A stretch of 64,000 nt of DNA. Source: Lutispora thermophila DSM 19022. GTDB lineage: Bacteria > Bacillota > Clostridia > Lutisporales > Lutisporaceae. How positions within the stretch are numbered: the stretch's first letter is position 1; the number at the start of each line of letters is the position of its first letter. The notes beneath the pieces are model-generated. The model worked only from the letters and a program-made list of their open reading frames with translations. It was not told the origin of the DNA and made no database searches. The stretch lies in contig NZ_FQZS01000005.1 in assembly GCF_900142105.1 (NCBI RefSeq), positions 186,001 through 250,000 on the forward strand, written 5' to 3'. Of this stretch, positions 1 through 9,416 are shown one piece after another. The position numbers were made by a program, and so were the translations under genes.

Positions 1-1
1 T

Positions 2-85
2 CAGAGGACTACAGCAGGTTGCTTTTTGAATTTCTATAATGACATCATAAAGCCAAAGGGGACAATTGACATGTTGAAAAATTAA
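2..85 (+). CDS. C-terminal fragment of an unidentified protein
   Basis: An open frame enters from the left edge and ends at TAA 83-85, giving 27 C-terminal residues that end in GTIDMLKN. The frame is the only long one here on the plus strand, and a hairpin follows at once, as expected at a gene end. The fragment is too short to name. It converges on the minus-strand radical SAM gene. Confidence 0.45.
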   Translation, partial: QRTTAGCFLNFYNDIIKPKGTIDMLKN

Positions 86-104
86 GGCACCTATTTGGTG
101 CCTT
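84..104. terminator. Hairpin between convergent genes
   Basis: Perfect 8-bp stem AAGGCACC/GGTGCCTT with loop TATTT. On the minus strand it is followed by a U-rich run (TAATTTTTC), so it suits termination of the minus-strand radical SAM gene. On the plus strand the U-run is missing, so it is weaker there. Confidence 0.6.
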
Positions 105-191
105 GTAAATCAAAAAACACATTAAATGAACCATATGACCTCCGAAAAAACATCAATATATTATATGTTATATATAAGGAAAATGGTTACT

Positions 192-1949
192 CTATAAGCT
201 TAACTCGATAAACTCATCGAGATCAAAGGATACAGCTCTTTTTTCTTCATCACTCTTAGGGTTTTTTATAAGCAAGACTATGTACCTGCCTTCTTTTAAG
301 TCACCTAACACATCAATATCGAATATCTCAAACTTAAGATATTTAAGTTTTTGTCTTATATCCATATTTTTTAGTTCAGGGATAAATCTATCAATATTAA
401 AATCCTTTTTTAAGAAGCTGCTAACTGTATTTTTGATCTGAGAATGATCATATCTTTTTATGAAGCTTGGCATATTGCCTTCCAAGGAACTGAAGAAATC
501 GTATTTTAAAAGCTCATTGAACATAGTAGTTATTCCTATGTTGTTTTTTACAAAGAAGTATAGCATTTCATAATGTTCAGATATTTTCAGGGATTTGTCA
601 TAAGCATTTTTCTTGTAATAAAAGGTTCCTAATTCTTTAAAGAACTTAAATGGATTACTAAAGTAGTAGTCTATAAGATAGGACAGACTTTTGTTAAACC
701 TGCCTGAATTGCTGAAAATCTCTACAAGCTCTTCAATCATCTTCAAATCCAAAATATCCTTATAACTTAACCACTTTGTTGACAGCACTTCATAGGGAGG
801 ATGGTCATTATATTGGATTCCGTGTTTGTCAGCATCCATCCTGAGTCCAGAACCTCTTAAAAGTTTAAGAAATCCTAGTTGAAGCATTTGAGGTTTTAAT
901 GAAAAAACATTATTGAAAGATTTTTCAAAGCTTTTAATATCTTCAAAGGGAAGGCCTGCTATTAGATCAAGATGTATATGGCAATTTTCTAAAGCAATAA
1001 GTGCTGATATTTTTTCCTTTATTTCATCAAATCTTTCATATCTTCTTATGGCCTCTAAAGTATCATTATTGGTAGATTGGATTCCTATTTCAAACTGGAA
1101 TATTCCCTTGGGTGCTTTTTTTACTGTATATAAGAAATCAGAATCAATGAGTTTTGGAGATATTTCAAAGTGAAAATTTGTATGACCCTTTTTTGAAAGT
1201 ATGTATTCCATTATTTCTATACTTCTTTTTTTGTTGCAGTTGAAAGTTCTATCAACAAGCTTTACCTGTTTTACCTTATTAGAGATGAAAAGATCAATAT
1301 CTCTAAATACCCTTTCCAGAGAAAAGTATCTTACACCGGTTTCCAATGATGACATACAGTATTGGCATTTAAAAGGACAACCTCTTGAAGTTTCATAATA
1401 TATTATCTTATGCTCCAAATCTGCGAAATCGTTATAAGGAAATGGTATTTCATCAAGGTCGGATATAGGACTCCTGGAGTTATTTACTTGTATTATTCCA
1501 TTTGAATTAAAGGCCAAACCTTCAAGATGATCAATATTTTTATCACCTTTTATAAAGCTATTGGCAAATTGGAAAAAGGTTTCTTCACCTTCTCCAAATA
1601 TAATGAAATTTATCCATGGATTTTCTTTCATAGTGTATTCAATATCATAAGAGACTTCAGGGCCACCTAACACTATTTTAGAATGAGGCATTATTTTTTT
1701 CAAACTGGCTCCAAGCTTCATGATAAGTTCCCTGTTCCAAATATAACATGAAAATGCCAATATGTTGCTATTAGTTTGATATATTTTTCTTATTATGTTA
1801 TCAAAGCTGTCATTTATACTGAATTCTAAAATGTCGGCTTTTATACCCTTTTTATGTAGGTAACTTTTTAAATATCTTACTGCTAGATTAGAGTGGATGA
1901 ACTTAGAGTTAATAGCTATTAGAGAGATTTTTACAGTATTATTCATCAT
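192..1949 (-). CDS. B12-binding domain radical SAM protein, DUF4080-like
   Basis: 585 residues. An N-terminal cobalamin-binding-like Rossmann region (about residues 7-150, containing VLGGPEVSYD and FGEGEETF) is followed by a radical SAM domain with the cluster motif C191-x3-C195-x2-C198 (CPFKCQYC). A long C-terminal region resembles DUF4080. Family members use a 4Fe-4S cluster and S-adenosylmethionine for radical chemistry; the substrate of this group is not established. There are two adjacent ATG codons: GGAGG lies 3 nt before the first and 6 nt before the second, so the protein may start one residue later. The gene is monocistronic and divergent from polX. Confidence 0.8.
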   Translation of the reverse strand: MMNNTVKISLIAINSKFIHSNLAVRYLKSYLHKKGIKADILEFSINDSFDNIIRKIYQTNSNILAFSCYIWNRELIMKLGASLKKIMPHSKIVLGGPEVSYDIEYTMKENPWINFIIFGEGEETFFQFANSFIKGDKNIDHLEGLAFNSNGIIQVNNSRSPISDLDEIPFPYNDFADLEHKIIYYETSRGCPFKCQYCMSSLETGVRYFSLERVFRDIDLFISNKVKQVKLVDRTFNCNKKRSIEIMEYILSKKGHTNFHFEISPKLIDSDFLYTVKKAPKGIFQFEIGIQSTNNDTLEAIRRYERFDEIKEKISALIALENCHIHLDLIAGLPFEDIKSFEKSFNNVFSLKPQMLQLGFLKLLRGSGLRMDADKHGIQYNDHPPYEVLSTKWLSYKDILDLKMIEELVEIFSNSGRFNKSLSYLIDYYFSNPFKFFKELGTFYYKKNAYDKSLKISEHYEMLYFFVKNNIGITTMFNELLKYDFFSSLEGNMPSFIKRYDHSQIKNTVSSFLKKDFNIDRFIPELKNMDIRQKLKYLKFEIFDIDVLGDLKEGRYIVLLIKNPKSDEEKRAVSFDLDEFIELSL

Positions 1950-2084
1950 GTTCCTCCATTAATGTTTTGTTCAGTATTAATTATAGCAATAACTGCAAAT
2001 AATTATATATGTTTATTTTATATTTTCATTGATTGCTTCTCCTTTGGTTCATAGAAAATAGTCAAAATTAAGAAAAAATAATTA

Positions 2085-2112
2085 TTGATGACTGTTGAAA
2101 ATTTGCTAAAAT
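2085..2112 (+). promoter_or_regulatory. Candidate vegetative promoter of polX-nth
   Basis: TTGATG, 16 bp, TAAAAT, placed 26 bp before the polX start. The match is moderate. It is the best sigma-A-like pair in the divergent 188-bp gap, and the polX Shine-Dalgarno GGGAGGTG follows at 2125-2132. Confidence 0.4.
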
Positions 2113-2137
2113 GTAGATAAAACTGGGAGGTGATAAA

Positions 2138-3856
2138 ATGGATAAGAGGGAAATAAGCAGAATATTGGAAGAAATAGGTCTTATGCTGGAGATTAAGGGA
2201 GAGAATCCCTTTAAGGTTAGAGCATATACAAATGGGGCGAGAATTGTTGAGACGTTAGAAGGAGATATAGGTGACTATATAGTTGATGGAAAAATAATAG
2301 GAATAAAAGGTATAGGAGAGGCATTATCTGATAAGATCCTTGAGTTATATGAGACAGGTAAGTTGGAGTACTATGAGAATCTTAAAAATTCCATACCTTC
2401 AGGGCTTTTTGATATTTTAAAGATACAGGGTATAGGACCGAAGAAGGCGAAAGTATTATATGAAAAATTGGGAATAACTAATGTTGGTGAGTTGGAATAT
2501 GCTTGTAAAGAAAATAGATTAATTGGGTTGGATGGTTTTGGAGAAAAAACTCAGAGTAAAATCCTAAAAGGCATTGAGGATATAAAAAAGTTTAGCGGTC
2601 AATATTTGTATGGATATGTTGTAAGCGTTGCAGAATCAATAAAGAACAAGTTGTTGGAATCACCATTGGTTATTAGATGTGATATAGCCGGAAGTCTCAG
2701 AAGAAAGAAGGAGATAGTTAAAGATATAGATATTCTAGCCAGTTCAGATAAGCCTTTGATGCTTATGAATTATTTTACAACTTTTGAAGAGGTTGATAAA
2801 ATTTTATCAAAAGGAGATACAAAAACTTCAGTTAGATTGAAATTGGGGATAATGATGGATTTGAGGGTGGTAGAGGATTTTCAATATCCTTATGCTTTAC
2901 ATCATTTTACAGGGAGTAAGCAGCATAATACAGCCCTTAGGCATCGAGGAAAGGCAGCAGGTATAAAAATAAATGAATATGGATTATTTAAAGGTGATGA
3001 ATTGATTCCATGTAAAGATGAACAGGATATATTTAATGCGTTAGGTCTTGATTATATTCCTCCAGAGCTTCGGGAGAACACAGGAGAGATAGAGGAAGCA
3101 GAAAAGAGAAGTTTGCCAAAGCTAATAGAGTATAAGGATATAAAGGGAGCATTCCATATACATACTAATTATAGTGATGGTTCTTCAAGCATAGAAGATA
3201 TGGCGGAAGCTGCAAGAAGAATGGGTTTATCATATATAGGCATATCCGATCATAGCCGTTCTGCTTTTTACGCAAATGGGCTAAAAGAAGACGATATTAA
3301 AAGACAGATAGAAGAGATTGAAAGATACAATGCCAAATGTAGTGACTTTAAAATATTCAAAGGCATTGAAGCGGATATATTGCCTGATGGATCTCTGGAC
3401 TATGATGATGAAATTCTTTACCTTTTCGATTTTGTAATTGCTTCTGTTCATTCAAATCTGGGAATGTCAAGAGATAAGATGACGGCTAGAGTAATAAATG
3501 CTGTTAAAAACAGGCATACCACCATTTTGGGACACATGACGTCAAGAATTTTATTGGCAAGAGAGGCATGTGATATGGATGTATATGCTGTTATAGATGC
3601 AGCAGCAGAAAATGATGTAATAATTGAAATAAACTCTGATCCTCATAGATTGGATTTGGATTGGAGGTATATTAAATACGCAAAATCAAAAGGTGTTAAA
3701 TTTGGAATAAATCCTGATGCTCATAGTATTGAAGGCTTAAACAATATTAGATTTGGTGTAGGTATTGCCCGTAAAGGCTGGCTGGAAGCTGGGGATATAA
3801 TAAATTCTATGAGTTTGAAAGAATTGGGGGATTATTTTGAGAGACATAGAAGATAA
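2138..3856 (+). CDS. polX: DNA polymerase/3'-5' exonuclease PolX
   Basis: 572 residues, the usual length of bacterial PolX. An N-terminal helix-hairpin-helix 8-kDa-like region (1-130) is followed by a family X nucleotidyltransferase domain with GSLRRKKEIVKDID; the metal-binding acids are D196 and D198. A C-terminal PHP phosphoesterase domain begins near residue 336 with the HxH metal motif H340/H342 and later conserved histidines (SDHS, SVHSNLG, NPDAHS). Family members fill gaps in base-excision repair and process 3' ends with the PHP nuclease. The start has a strong GGGAGGTG site. The end overlaps nth by 20 bp, so the two repair genes are probably translationally coupled. Confidence 0.95.
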   Translation: MDKREISRILEEIGLMLEIKGENPFKVRAYTNGARIVETLEGDIGDYIVDGKIIGIKGIGEALSDKILELYETGKLEYYENLKNSIPSGLFDILKIQGIGPKKAKVLYEKLGITNVGELEYACKENRLIGLDGFGEKTQSKILKGIEDIKKFSGQYLYGYVVSVAESIKNKLLESPLVIRCDIAGSLRRKKEIVKDIDILASSDKPLMLMNYFTTFEEVDKILSKGDTKTSVRLKLGIMMDLRVVEDFQYPYALHHFTGSKQHNTALRHRGKAAGIKINEYGLFKGDELIPCKDEQDIFNALGLDYIPPELRENTGEIEEAEKRSLPKLIEYKDIKGAFHIHTNYSDGSSSIEDMAEAARRMGLSYIGISDHSRSAFYANGLKEDDIKRQIEEIERYNAKCSDFKIFKGIEADILPDGSLDYDDEILYLFDFVIASVHSNLGMSRDKMTARVINAVKNRHTTILGHMTSRILLAREACDMDVYAVIDAAAENDVIIEINSDPHRLDLDWRYIKYAKSKGVKFGINPDAHSIEGLNNIRFGVGIARKGWLEAGDIINSMSLKELGDYFERHRR

Positions 3857-4508
3857 AGCGCTAATAGTATTGGAAAAATTGAAAGAACTTTATCCAGAAG
3901 CTAAATGTGAACTGAATTTTGGAAATACATTTCAACTTTTGGTAGCGACTGTACTCAGTGCTCAATCAACGGATAAAAAGGTAAATGAGATTACAGCAGA
4001 ACTTTTTAAGCAGTATAGGACTCCTGAAGATTTCCTAAGCATGACACAAGCTGAGCTGGAGGAGAAAATTAAAAAGATCGGATTATATAGAAATAAGGCT
4101 AAGAACATAATTCAAATGTGTCAAGAACTCATAGCAAGATTCGGTGGAGAAGTGCCGGACAATATGGAGGATTTGGTTTCTTTGCCTGGTGTAGGCAGAA
4201 AAACTGCTAATGTGGTGTTAAGCAATGGATTCGGGATTCCTGCCATAGCGGTGGATACCCATGTTTTCAGAGTTTCTAACAGGATAGGGTTAGCTCATAG
4301 CAATAATGTCGATGATACAGAAAGGCAACTTATGTATAGCATACCTAAGGATAAATGGTCATTGGCACATCATCTGCTCATATGGCATGGAAGAAGAATT
4401 TGTGAAGCAAGAAAACCAAAATGTGACATATGTCCCATAACAGATGATTGTGATTATTTTAACAAAAAGAGCAATAAAACCGCAAATGTCATATGTAAAC
4501 TTAAATAA
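3837..4508 (+). CDS. nth: Endonuclease III
   Basis: 223 residues. Endonuclease III is a bifunctional DNA glycosylase/AP lyase that removes oxidised pyrimidines. It shows the helix-hairpin-helix LPGVGRKTANVV with catalytic K122, the essential aspartate D140 in AVDTHVFR, and the C-terminal 4Fe-4S loop C189-x6-C196-x2-C199-x5-C205. The start is TTG inside the end of polX, with GGGGG upstream. The overlap with polX suggests one repair operon. Confidence 0.95.
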   Translation: MRDIEDKALIVLEKLKELYPEAKCELNFGNTFQLLVATVLSAQSTDKKVNEITAELFKQYRTPEDFLSMTQAELEEKIKKIGLYRNKAKNIIQMCQELIARFGGEVPDNMEDLVSLPGVGRKTANVVLSNGFGIPAIAVDTHVFRVSNRIGLAHSNNVDDTERQLMYSIPKDKWSLAHHLLIWHGRRICEARKPKCDICPITDDCDYFNKKSNKTANVICKLK

Positions 4509-4544
4509 TAATTCATTTATTGCATATAAAGAAGTATAAGCAGT

Positions 4545-4574
4545 TTGCTATATATTTTTTGTTTGTGATATAAT
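4545..4574 (+). promoter_or_regulatory. Candidate promoter of the V-ATPase operon
   Basis: TTGCTA, 18 bp, perfect TATAAT. It lies 177 bp before ntpF in the 243-bp gap after nth, leaving a long untranslated leader that holds two orphan ribosome-binding sites. Confidence 0.5.
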
Positions 4575-4672
4575 TTTAATAATTCAAATTTTATAGTAAT
4601 TGTATTATTATTTATACAATTTAATGAAGGAGTTTTTATTTTAGTGACGAATTAATATTATTATTTAACTAG

Positions 4673-4723
4673 GAGGTAAATGTTTCTATAGCTTCTGTAT
4701 TTAGAAAACTACCTTCATAAAAA
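4673..4723 (+). promoter_or_regulatory. Leader hairpin around an orphan Shine-Dalgarno
   Basis: A strong AGGAGG is followed by ATGTTTCTATAG (4680-4691), a start codon with only two further codons. AGGTA and GTTTCT of this site can pair with AGAAAAC and TACCT about 25 nt downstream. The sequence shows a foldable leader before the ATPase operon; a regulatory role is inference. Confidence 0.3.
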
Positions 4724-4751
4724 TGCACAACTTGAAATAGGGGGTGAGGCG

Positions 4752-5078
4752 ATGGCGAAAGAGGCAATTGGATTAGTAAAGGATGCAGAAGCGAGAGCTA
4801 AGGCTTTAATACAAGATGCTATTCAGGCTTCGAGAAAATCAAAACAAGAAGCTGAAATTTCAGCTGAACAGGAATACAATAATATCATTTCTCAAGCCAA
4901 GGAAGAAGCAGAAAGAATAAAAAATAAAGCCATAAAAGAGGGAGAATCAATAGCAGAACCCATATTAAAGAAAGGAATTGATGAAGGAAAAGCACTAAAT
5001 AATCTTACAAGTAAAGACTTGGATTCAGCAGTCAACATTATTATCGAGAGGATTGTGAACGCAAATGGCAATAGTTAA
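4752..5078 (+). CDS. ntpF: V-type ATPase peripheral stalk subunit (NtpF/subunit H-like)
   Basis: 108 residues, almost entirely charged heptad-like helix rich in Ala, Glu and Lys, as in the G/H peripheral stalk subunit that pairs with subunit E. It is the first gene of the operon, matching the E. hirae order ntpF-I-K-E-C-G-A-B-D. The ATG has GGGGGTGAGG upstream. The 3' end overlaps ntpI by 14 bp. The sequence alone is low in complexity, so the call rests mainly on position. Confidence 0.8.
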   Translation: MAKEAIGLVKDAEARAKALIQDAIQASRKSKQEAEISAEQEYNNIISQAKEEAERIKNKAIKEGESIAEPILKKGIDEGKALNNLTSKDLDSAVNIIIERIVNANGNS

Positions 5079-7011
5079 AATGAGTAATTTCAGCTTGTTT
5101 GCCTTTGACTCAGAAAGGGAAAATCTTCTCCATGAGCTTCAAAAATTCAAGTATGTTCATTTCCTTGATTTAGATGAGGATGAATCCCTTAAGGATGAGG
5201 GTTTACAAAGCGTTGAAATTCCTGAAACTGTGGTAGCAATTGATGAAGAGATAATGAAGGTAAAGTATTCCATCGATTTATTGGCCAAACACAATGTTGG
5301 AGATAATTTTGTAGAGGCTTTGAAGAAAGGCAAGGAAAACTTTAGCTTTGTAGAGCTTGAAGAGATAGCATCCAAGATTGACTACCATGGAGTATATGAT
5401 AAGTTGAAAAAAATTGACACAAATAAAGAAGCCTTGAAGCAGGAAGTCATAAAATTAACTGCCCTAAAAGACGATTTAAGTCATTGGATTAAGATTGATA
5501 CTCCGATAAAGGATTTGGCTTCTTTTGAGCAAAGCCAGATGTTTTTAGGCACAATACCCAAAAAGTTAAAGCTGAAAATTCAAAATGAGTTAGTGGAGAC
5601 AGAATTAACTCATTTCGAAATCATCAGCGAAGATAAGGACAATCTTTATGTAATAGTCTTGACATATGGCTTTGAAGTTGAGAAAGCTAAGGATATATTG
5701 AGATTCAATAGCTTCTCTGCAATAAAGCTAACTGGTGAAGACACGCCGGAGAAGGAAATTTCTCGAATAGACGAAAGAATTAAAGCGTTGGAAGCTGATA
5801 TTTCTGACTATGAGAATCAATTAAAAGATTTAACAAGCAATCTTAGGGATTTACAGATTGTTTATGATTATTTAATGAATGAAAAGCTAAGAGTCATTTC
5901 TTCAGAAAAGTTTTTAATGACAGAAAACGTTAATATCATCAAAGGATATATCCCTACAGAAATGGTAAGTGAATTTACAGAAACAGTAAAGGCAGCGCTT
6001 AATAATGTTTATTATCTTGAAATTAAAGAAGCCGATAAGAATGACCCAAAAGTACCAATACTACTTGAGAACTCTAAGCTTGTAAAATCTTTTGAATCAA
6101 TAACTAACATGTATTCTTTGCCTAAGTATAATGAAATAGATCCTACACCGTTTATAGCACCGTTCTACATGTTTTTCTTTGGCATGATGCTGGCTGATGC
6201 AGGATATGGTATAGTGATGCTTATTGCTGCGGTAGCTGCGCTTAAACTATTTAATCTATCTGAAAAGCAAAAAGATTTTATCAAATTTTTCTATTATTTA
6301 AGTTATCCAACAATATTTTGGGGTTTAATATATGGATCCTTTTTTACCGGTGCTATACCTCTACCAGCATTGATCAATCCTAATACTGAATATTTTAAAG
6401 TGCTGATATTATCTGTAGTATTCGGTATAATTCATCTGTACTTTGGTTTGGGATTAAAGGCTTATCAAAGTATTAGAGAAGGGAAATATCTTGATGCGTT
6501 GTTCGATGTAGGTTTTTGGTACATGGCATTGACAGGTGGAATTGGTTTCCTTGCTGGTTCATTAATTACTTTGCCGATTATTATTAAGAACATATCGTTA
6601 ATTGTTATGATAGTAGGTATGGCAGGAATAGTGCTTACATCTGCCAGGGATTCAAAAACCATTGTTGGTAAAGCAGCCGGAGGTCTTTATAATCTGTATG
6701 GTATATCAGGTTATGTAGGGGATTTTGTATCCTATTCAAGGCTTATGGCATTGGGTTTATCCGGTGGATTTATCGGCAGTGCAATGAATATGATAGCAGG
6801 AGATCTTTTTAATTCAGGTGTAGTAGGAATTATTATAGGGGTTATCATATTTATTGGCGGACAATTTTTCAATATTTTCTTGAGTGCATTAGGCGCATAT
6901 GTTCATTCTATGAGGCTCATCTTTGTAGAATTTTTTGGAAAGTTCTATGAAGGTGGAGGTATTCCATTTAAACTGTTTAGAAGCGAACCCAAATATATAA
7001 ACTTAAAATAG
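5065..7011 (+). CDS. ntpI: V-type ATPase membrane subunit a (NtpI)
   Basis: 648 residues. A soluble, coiled-coil N-terminal half (1-350) attaches to the peripheral stalks, and a C-terminal half with about seven or eight membrane segments forms the ion half-channels. Conserved arginine-bearing segments are visible in GDFVSYSRLMALGLSGG and in YVHSMRLIFVEFFGKFYEGG. Subunit a carries ions to and from the c ring. The length is normal for the family. Confidence 0.95.
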   Translation: MAIVKMSNFSLFAFDSERENLLHELQKFKYVHFLDLDEDESLKDEGLQSVEIPETVVAIDEEIMKVKYSIDLLAKHNVGDNFVEALKKGKENFSFVELEEIASKIDYHGVYDKLKKIDTNKEALKQEVIKLTALKDDLSHWIKIDTPIKDLASFEQSQMFLGTIPKKLKLKIQNELVETELTHFEIISEDKDNLYVIVLTYGFEVEKAKDILRFNSFSAIKLTGEDTPEKEISRIDERIKALEADISDYENQLKDLTSNLRDLQIVYDYLMNEKLRVISSEKFLMTENVNIIKGYIPTEMVSEFTETVKAALNNVYYLEIKEADKNDPKVPILLENSKLVKSFESITNMYSLPKYNEIDPTPFIAPFYMFFFGMMLADAGYGIVMLIAAVAALKLFNLSEKQKDFIKFFYYLSYPTIFWGLIYGSFFTGAIPLPALINPNTEYFKVLILSVVFGIIHLYFGLGLKAYQSIREGKYLDALFDVGFWYMALTGGIGFLAGSLITLPIIIKNISLIVMIVGMAGIVLTSARDSKTIVGKAAGGLYNLYGISGYVGDFVSYSRLMALGLSGGFIGSAMNMIAGDLFNSGVVGIIIGVIIFIGGQFFNIFLSALGAYVHSMRLIFVEFFGKFYEGGGIPFKLFRSEPKYINLK

Positions 7012-7028
7012 GTTAGGAGGAAGAGTAA

Positions 7029-7508
<480 letters not shown>

Positions 7509-7529
7509 AAAATCTGAGGAAGTGAAGAT

Positions 7530-8087
7530 ATGTCAAATTTAGAGAATTTAATTAATAAAATCATTGAAGATGCCAAAAAAGAAGCTGATAAGATATCTCA
7601 AGAATCAGCTAAGGTAAGGCAGGATATTTTAAACTCTAGAATAAATGAGGCTAATGAAATAAGAAAGAAGATATTAGAAAAGGCTGAAAATGAAGCAGCC
7701 ATGATCAAAGATAGAATAATTTCCAATGCTGAACTTAAGGTAAGGGATGAAAAGCTTAAGGCAAAGCAGCATACTATTGATAGAGTCTTTGAATTGTCTA
7801 AGGATAGATTGAAAGAACTATCGGGAGAAGAATATGTAAAGTTCTTAACCAATAATTTGAAATCCTTAAATCTAAAAGGGACAGAAGTTTTAATTATACC
7901 TGAAAAGATGAAGGAAAAAGTAAAGGCTATTGCATCTTTGCCTAAGATTTCTAATGATGAAACAGTAGATTCAGGATTTATATTGAAAGACAATGATGTG
8001 GAAATTAATTTCTCCTTTGATTCACTGGTAGACTATTTGAGGGAAGAGCTTGAATCGGAAATAGCAAAACATCTTTTTAAGGAATAG
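7530..8087 (+). CDS. ntpE: V-type ATPase subunit E
   Basis: 185 residues. A long N-terminal charged helix (about 1-95) pairs with the NtpF-type subunit to make the peripheral stalk; a compact C-terminal domain (about 100-185, ending ESEIAKHLFKE) binds the catalytic head. Size and position match subunit E. It starts 21 bp after ntpK with GAGGAAGTG upstream. Confidence 0.9.
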   Translation: MSNLENLINKIIEDAKKEADKISQESAKVRQDILNSRINEANEIRKKILEKAENEAAMIKDRIISNAELKVRDEKLKAKQHTIDRVFELSKDRLKELSGEEYVKFLTNNLKSLNLKGTEVLIIPEKMKEKVKAIASLPKISNDETVDSGFILKDNDVEINFSFDSLVDYLREELESEIAKHLFKE

Positions 8088-8097
8088 GAGTGATTTC

Positions 8098-9099
8098 ATG
8101 GATAGGATGGATTATATCCAAGCTGTAACTAGAACCAGAGTCCTTGAAAAGAAGCTCCTATCAAAAGGCAGAATAGATAGGATGATTGAAGCTAGAGATA
8201 TTGGAGAAATTTTCAAAACTCTTAATGAAACTGAATACTCAAGTGCAGTTGCTGGAGTATCCAGAGATGAAGATTATGAGAACATACTTTCTTATGAGTT
8301 GAAGAGAGTATACAAATTAATGCGAGAAATTACTAAAGACCAAGTTGTTGTAGATCTTATGGCATTAAAATACGATTATCATAATCTGAAAGTTCTAGTT
8401 AAGGAAAGAATGCTTAATAAAGATCTATCCAAGCTATATATATCAATAGGATCTACTGATTTTAAAAAGATAAAGGATGGTTTTATAGAAGGCAATCTAA
8501 GAGATGTTCAGCCTGAATTTAGGGAAGCCATAGAAGCTGTCTTAAAAGATTTTGAGATAAATAAGGATCCTCAAAGGATAGATATAATTTTGGACAGATT
8601 CTATATTCAACATTTGTATAAGATGGCTGAAGCTACTGGTATCAAGCTCTTTATAGATTATGTTAAAGATATGATAGATTTTATAAATATCAAATCTACC
8701 ATAAGGTTGAAAAAACAGGGGAAGGATATGAACTTTCTCGAGGAAGTTCTATTTCCAAATGGGAACATAGATAAAGATTTGATATTGATGAGCTTTAGTG
8801 ATTCTATAGAGAACATGATCACCAGGTTTAAAAATTACAGAATTGGTTCAGGATTATTGAAAGGTTTAGAATCATATAGAGTTACAAATCGATTATCTGA
8901 TCTTGAAAAATTCATGGATAATTATTTGATTGATATTAATAAACCATCAAAGTATGTGAATTTCGGACCTGAGCCCATTTTTTCTTACTTAGTGGCTAAG
9001 GAAGCAGAAATAAAAACATTGAGAATTATTATGGTTTCAAAGCTGAACAAACTTTCTCCTGAAGCCACAAGGGAAAGGGTGCGTGATTTATATGTTTAA
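8098..9099 (+). CDS. ntpC: V-type ATPase subunit C (central stalk socket)
   Basis: 333 residues, mostly helical, with an N-terminal [25 protein letters not shown] region typical of the C/d subunit. This subunit sits on the c ring as a socket for the D-F rotor shaft. It starts 10 bp after ntpE with AGGAGTGA upstream, and it overlaps the next gene. Confidence 0.9.
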   Translation: MDRMDYIQAVTRTRVLEKKLLSKGRIDRMIEARDIGEIFKTLNETEYSSAVAGVSRDEDYENILSYELKRVYKLMREITKDQVVVDLMALKYDYHNLKVLVKERMLNKDLSKLYISIGSTDFKKIKDGFIEGNLRDVQPEFREAIEAVLKDFEINKDPQRIDIILDRFYIQHLYKMAEATGIKLFIDYVKDMIDFINIKSTIRLKKQGKDMNFLEEVLFPNGNIDKDLILMSFSDSIENMITRFKNYRIGSGLLKGLESYRVTNRLSDLEKFMDNYLIDINKPSKYVNFGPEPIFSYLVAKEAEIKTLRIIMVSKLNKLSPEATRERVRDLYV

Positions 9100-9400
9100 A
9101 ATTGCTGTAGTTGGAGACAAGGATTCCATACTTGCTTTTAAAGCGCTAGGGGTAGATGTCTTTTCAGTTTACGATAGTGAAGAAGCCAGAAAGACAGTTG
9201 ACACTATTGCTCGTAATAACTATGGTATTATATTTATCACTGAACAGATAGCTAATTTGATACCAGATACCATAGAGCGATACGATAAAGAGATAATCCC
9301 TGCGGTAATACTCATACCGAGCAATCAAGGAACACTGAATATAGGTATGAGCAGGATAAACAAGAATGTTGAAAAAGCCGTAGGATCAAATATTTTATAG
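9092..9400 (+). CDS. ntpG: V-type ATPase subunit F (NtpG)
   Basis: 102 residues starting [16 protein letters not shown], the classic start of subunit F, a small Rossmann-like protein of the central rotor. The ATG at 9092 overlaps the ntpC stop by 8 bp. A GTG at 9083 in the same frame would add three residues and is less likely, because the GGGAAAGGG site would then be too close. Confidence 0.9.
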   Translation: MFKIAVVGDKDSILAFKALGVDVFSVYDSEEARKTVDTIARNNYGIIFITEQIANLIPDTIERYDKEIIPAVILIPSNQGTLNIGMSRINKNVEKAVGSNIL

Positions 9401-9416
9401 AAGGAGAGGGCTTATC

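Noticed and set aside
913-1398. Plus-strand open frames opposite the radical SAM gene
   Set aside because: They are antisense shadows of a well-supported gene, with no ribosome site and no recognisable sequence.
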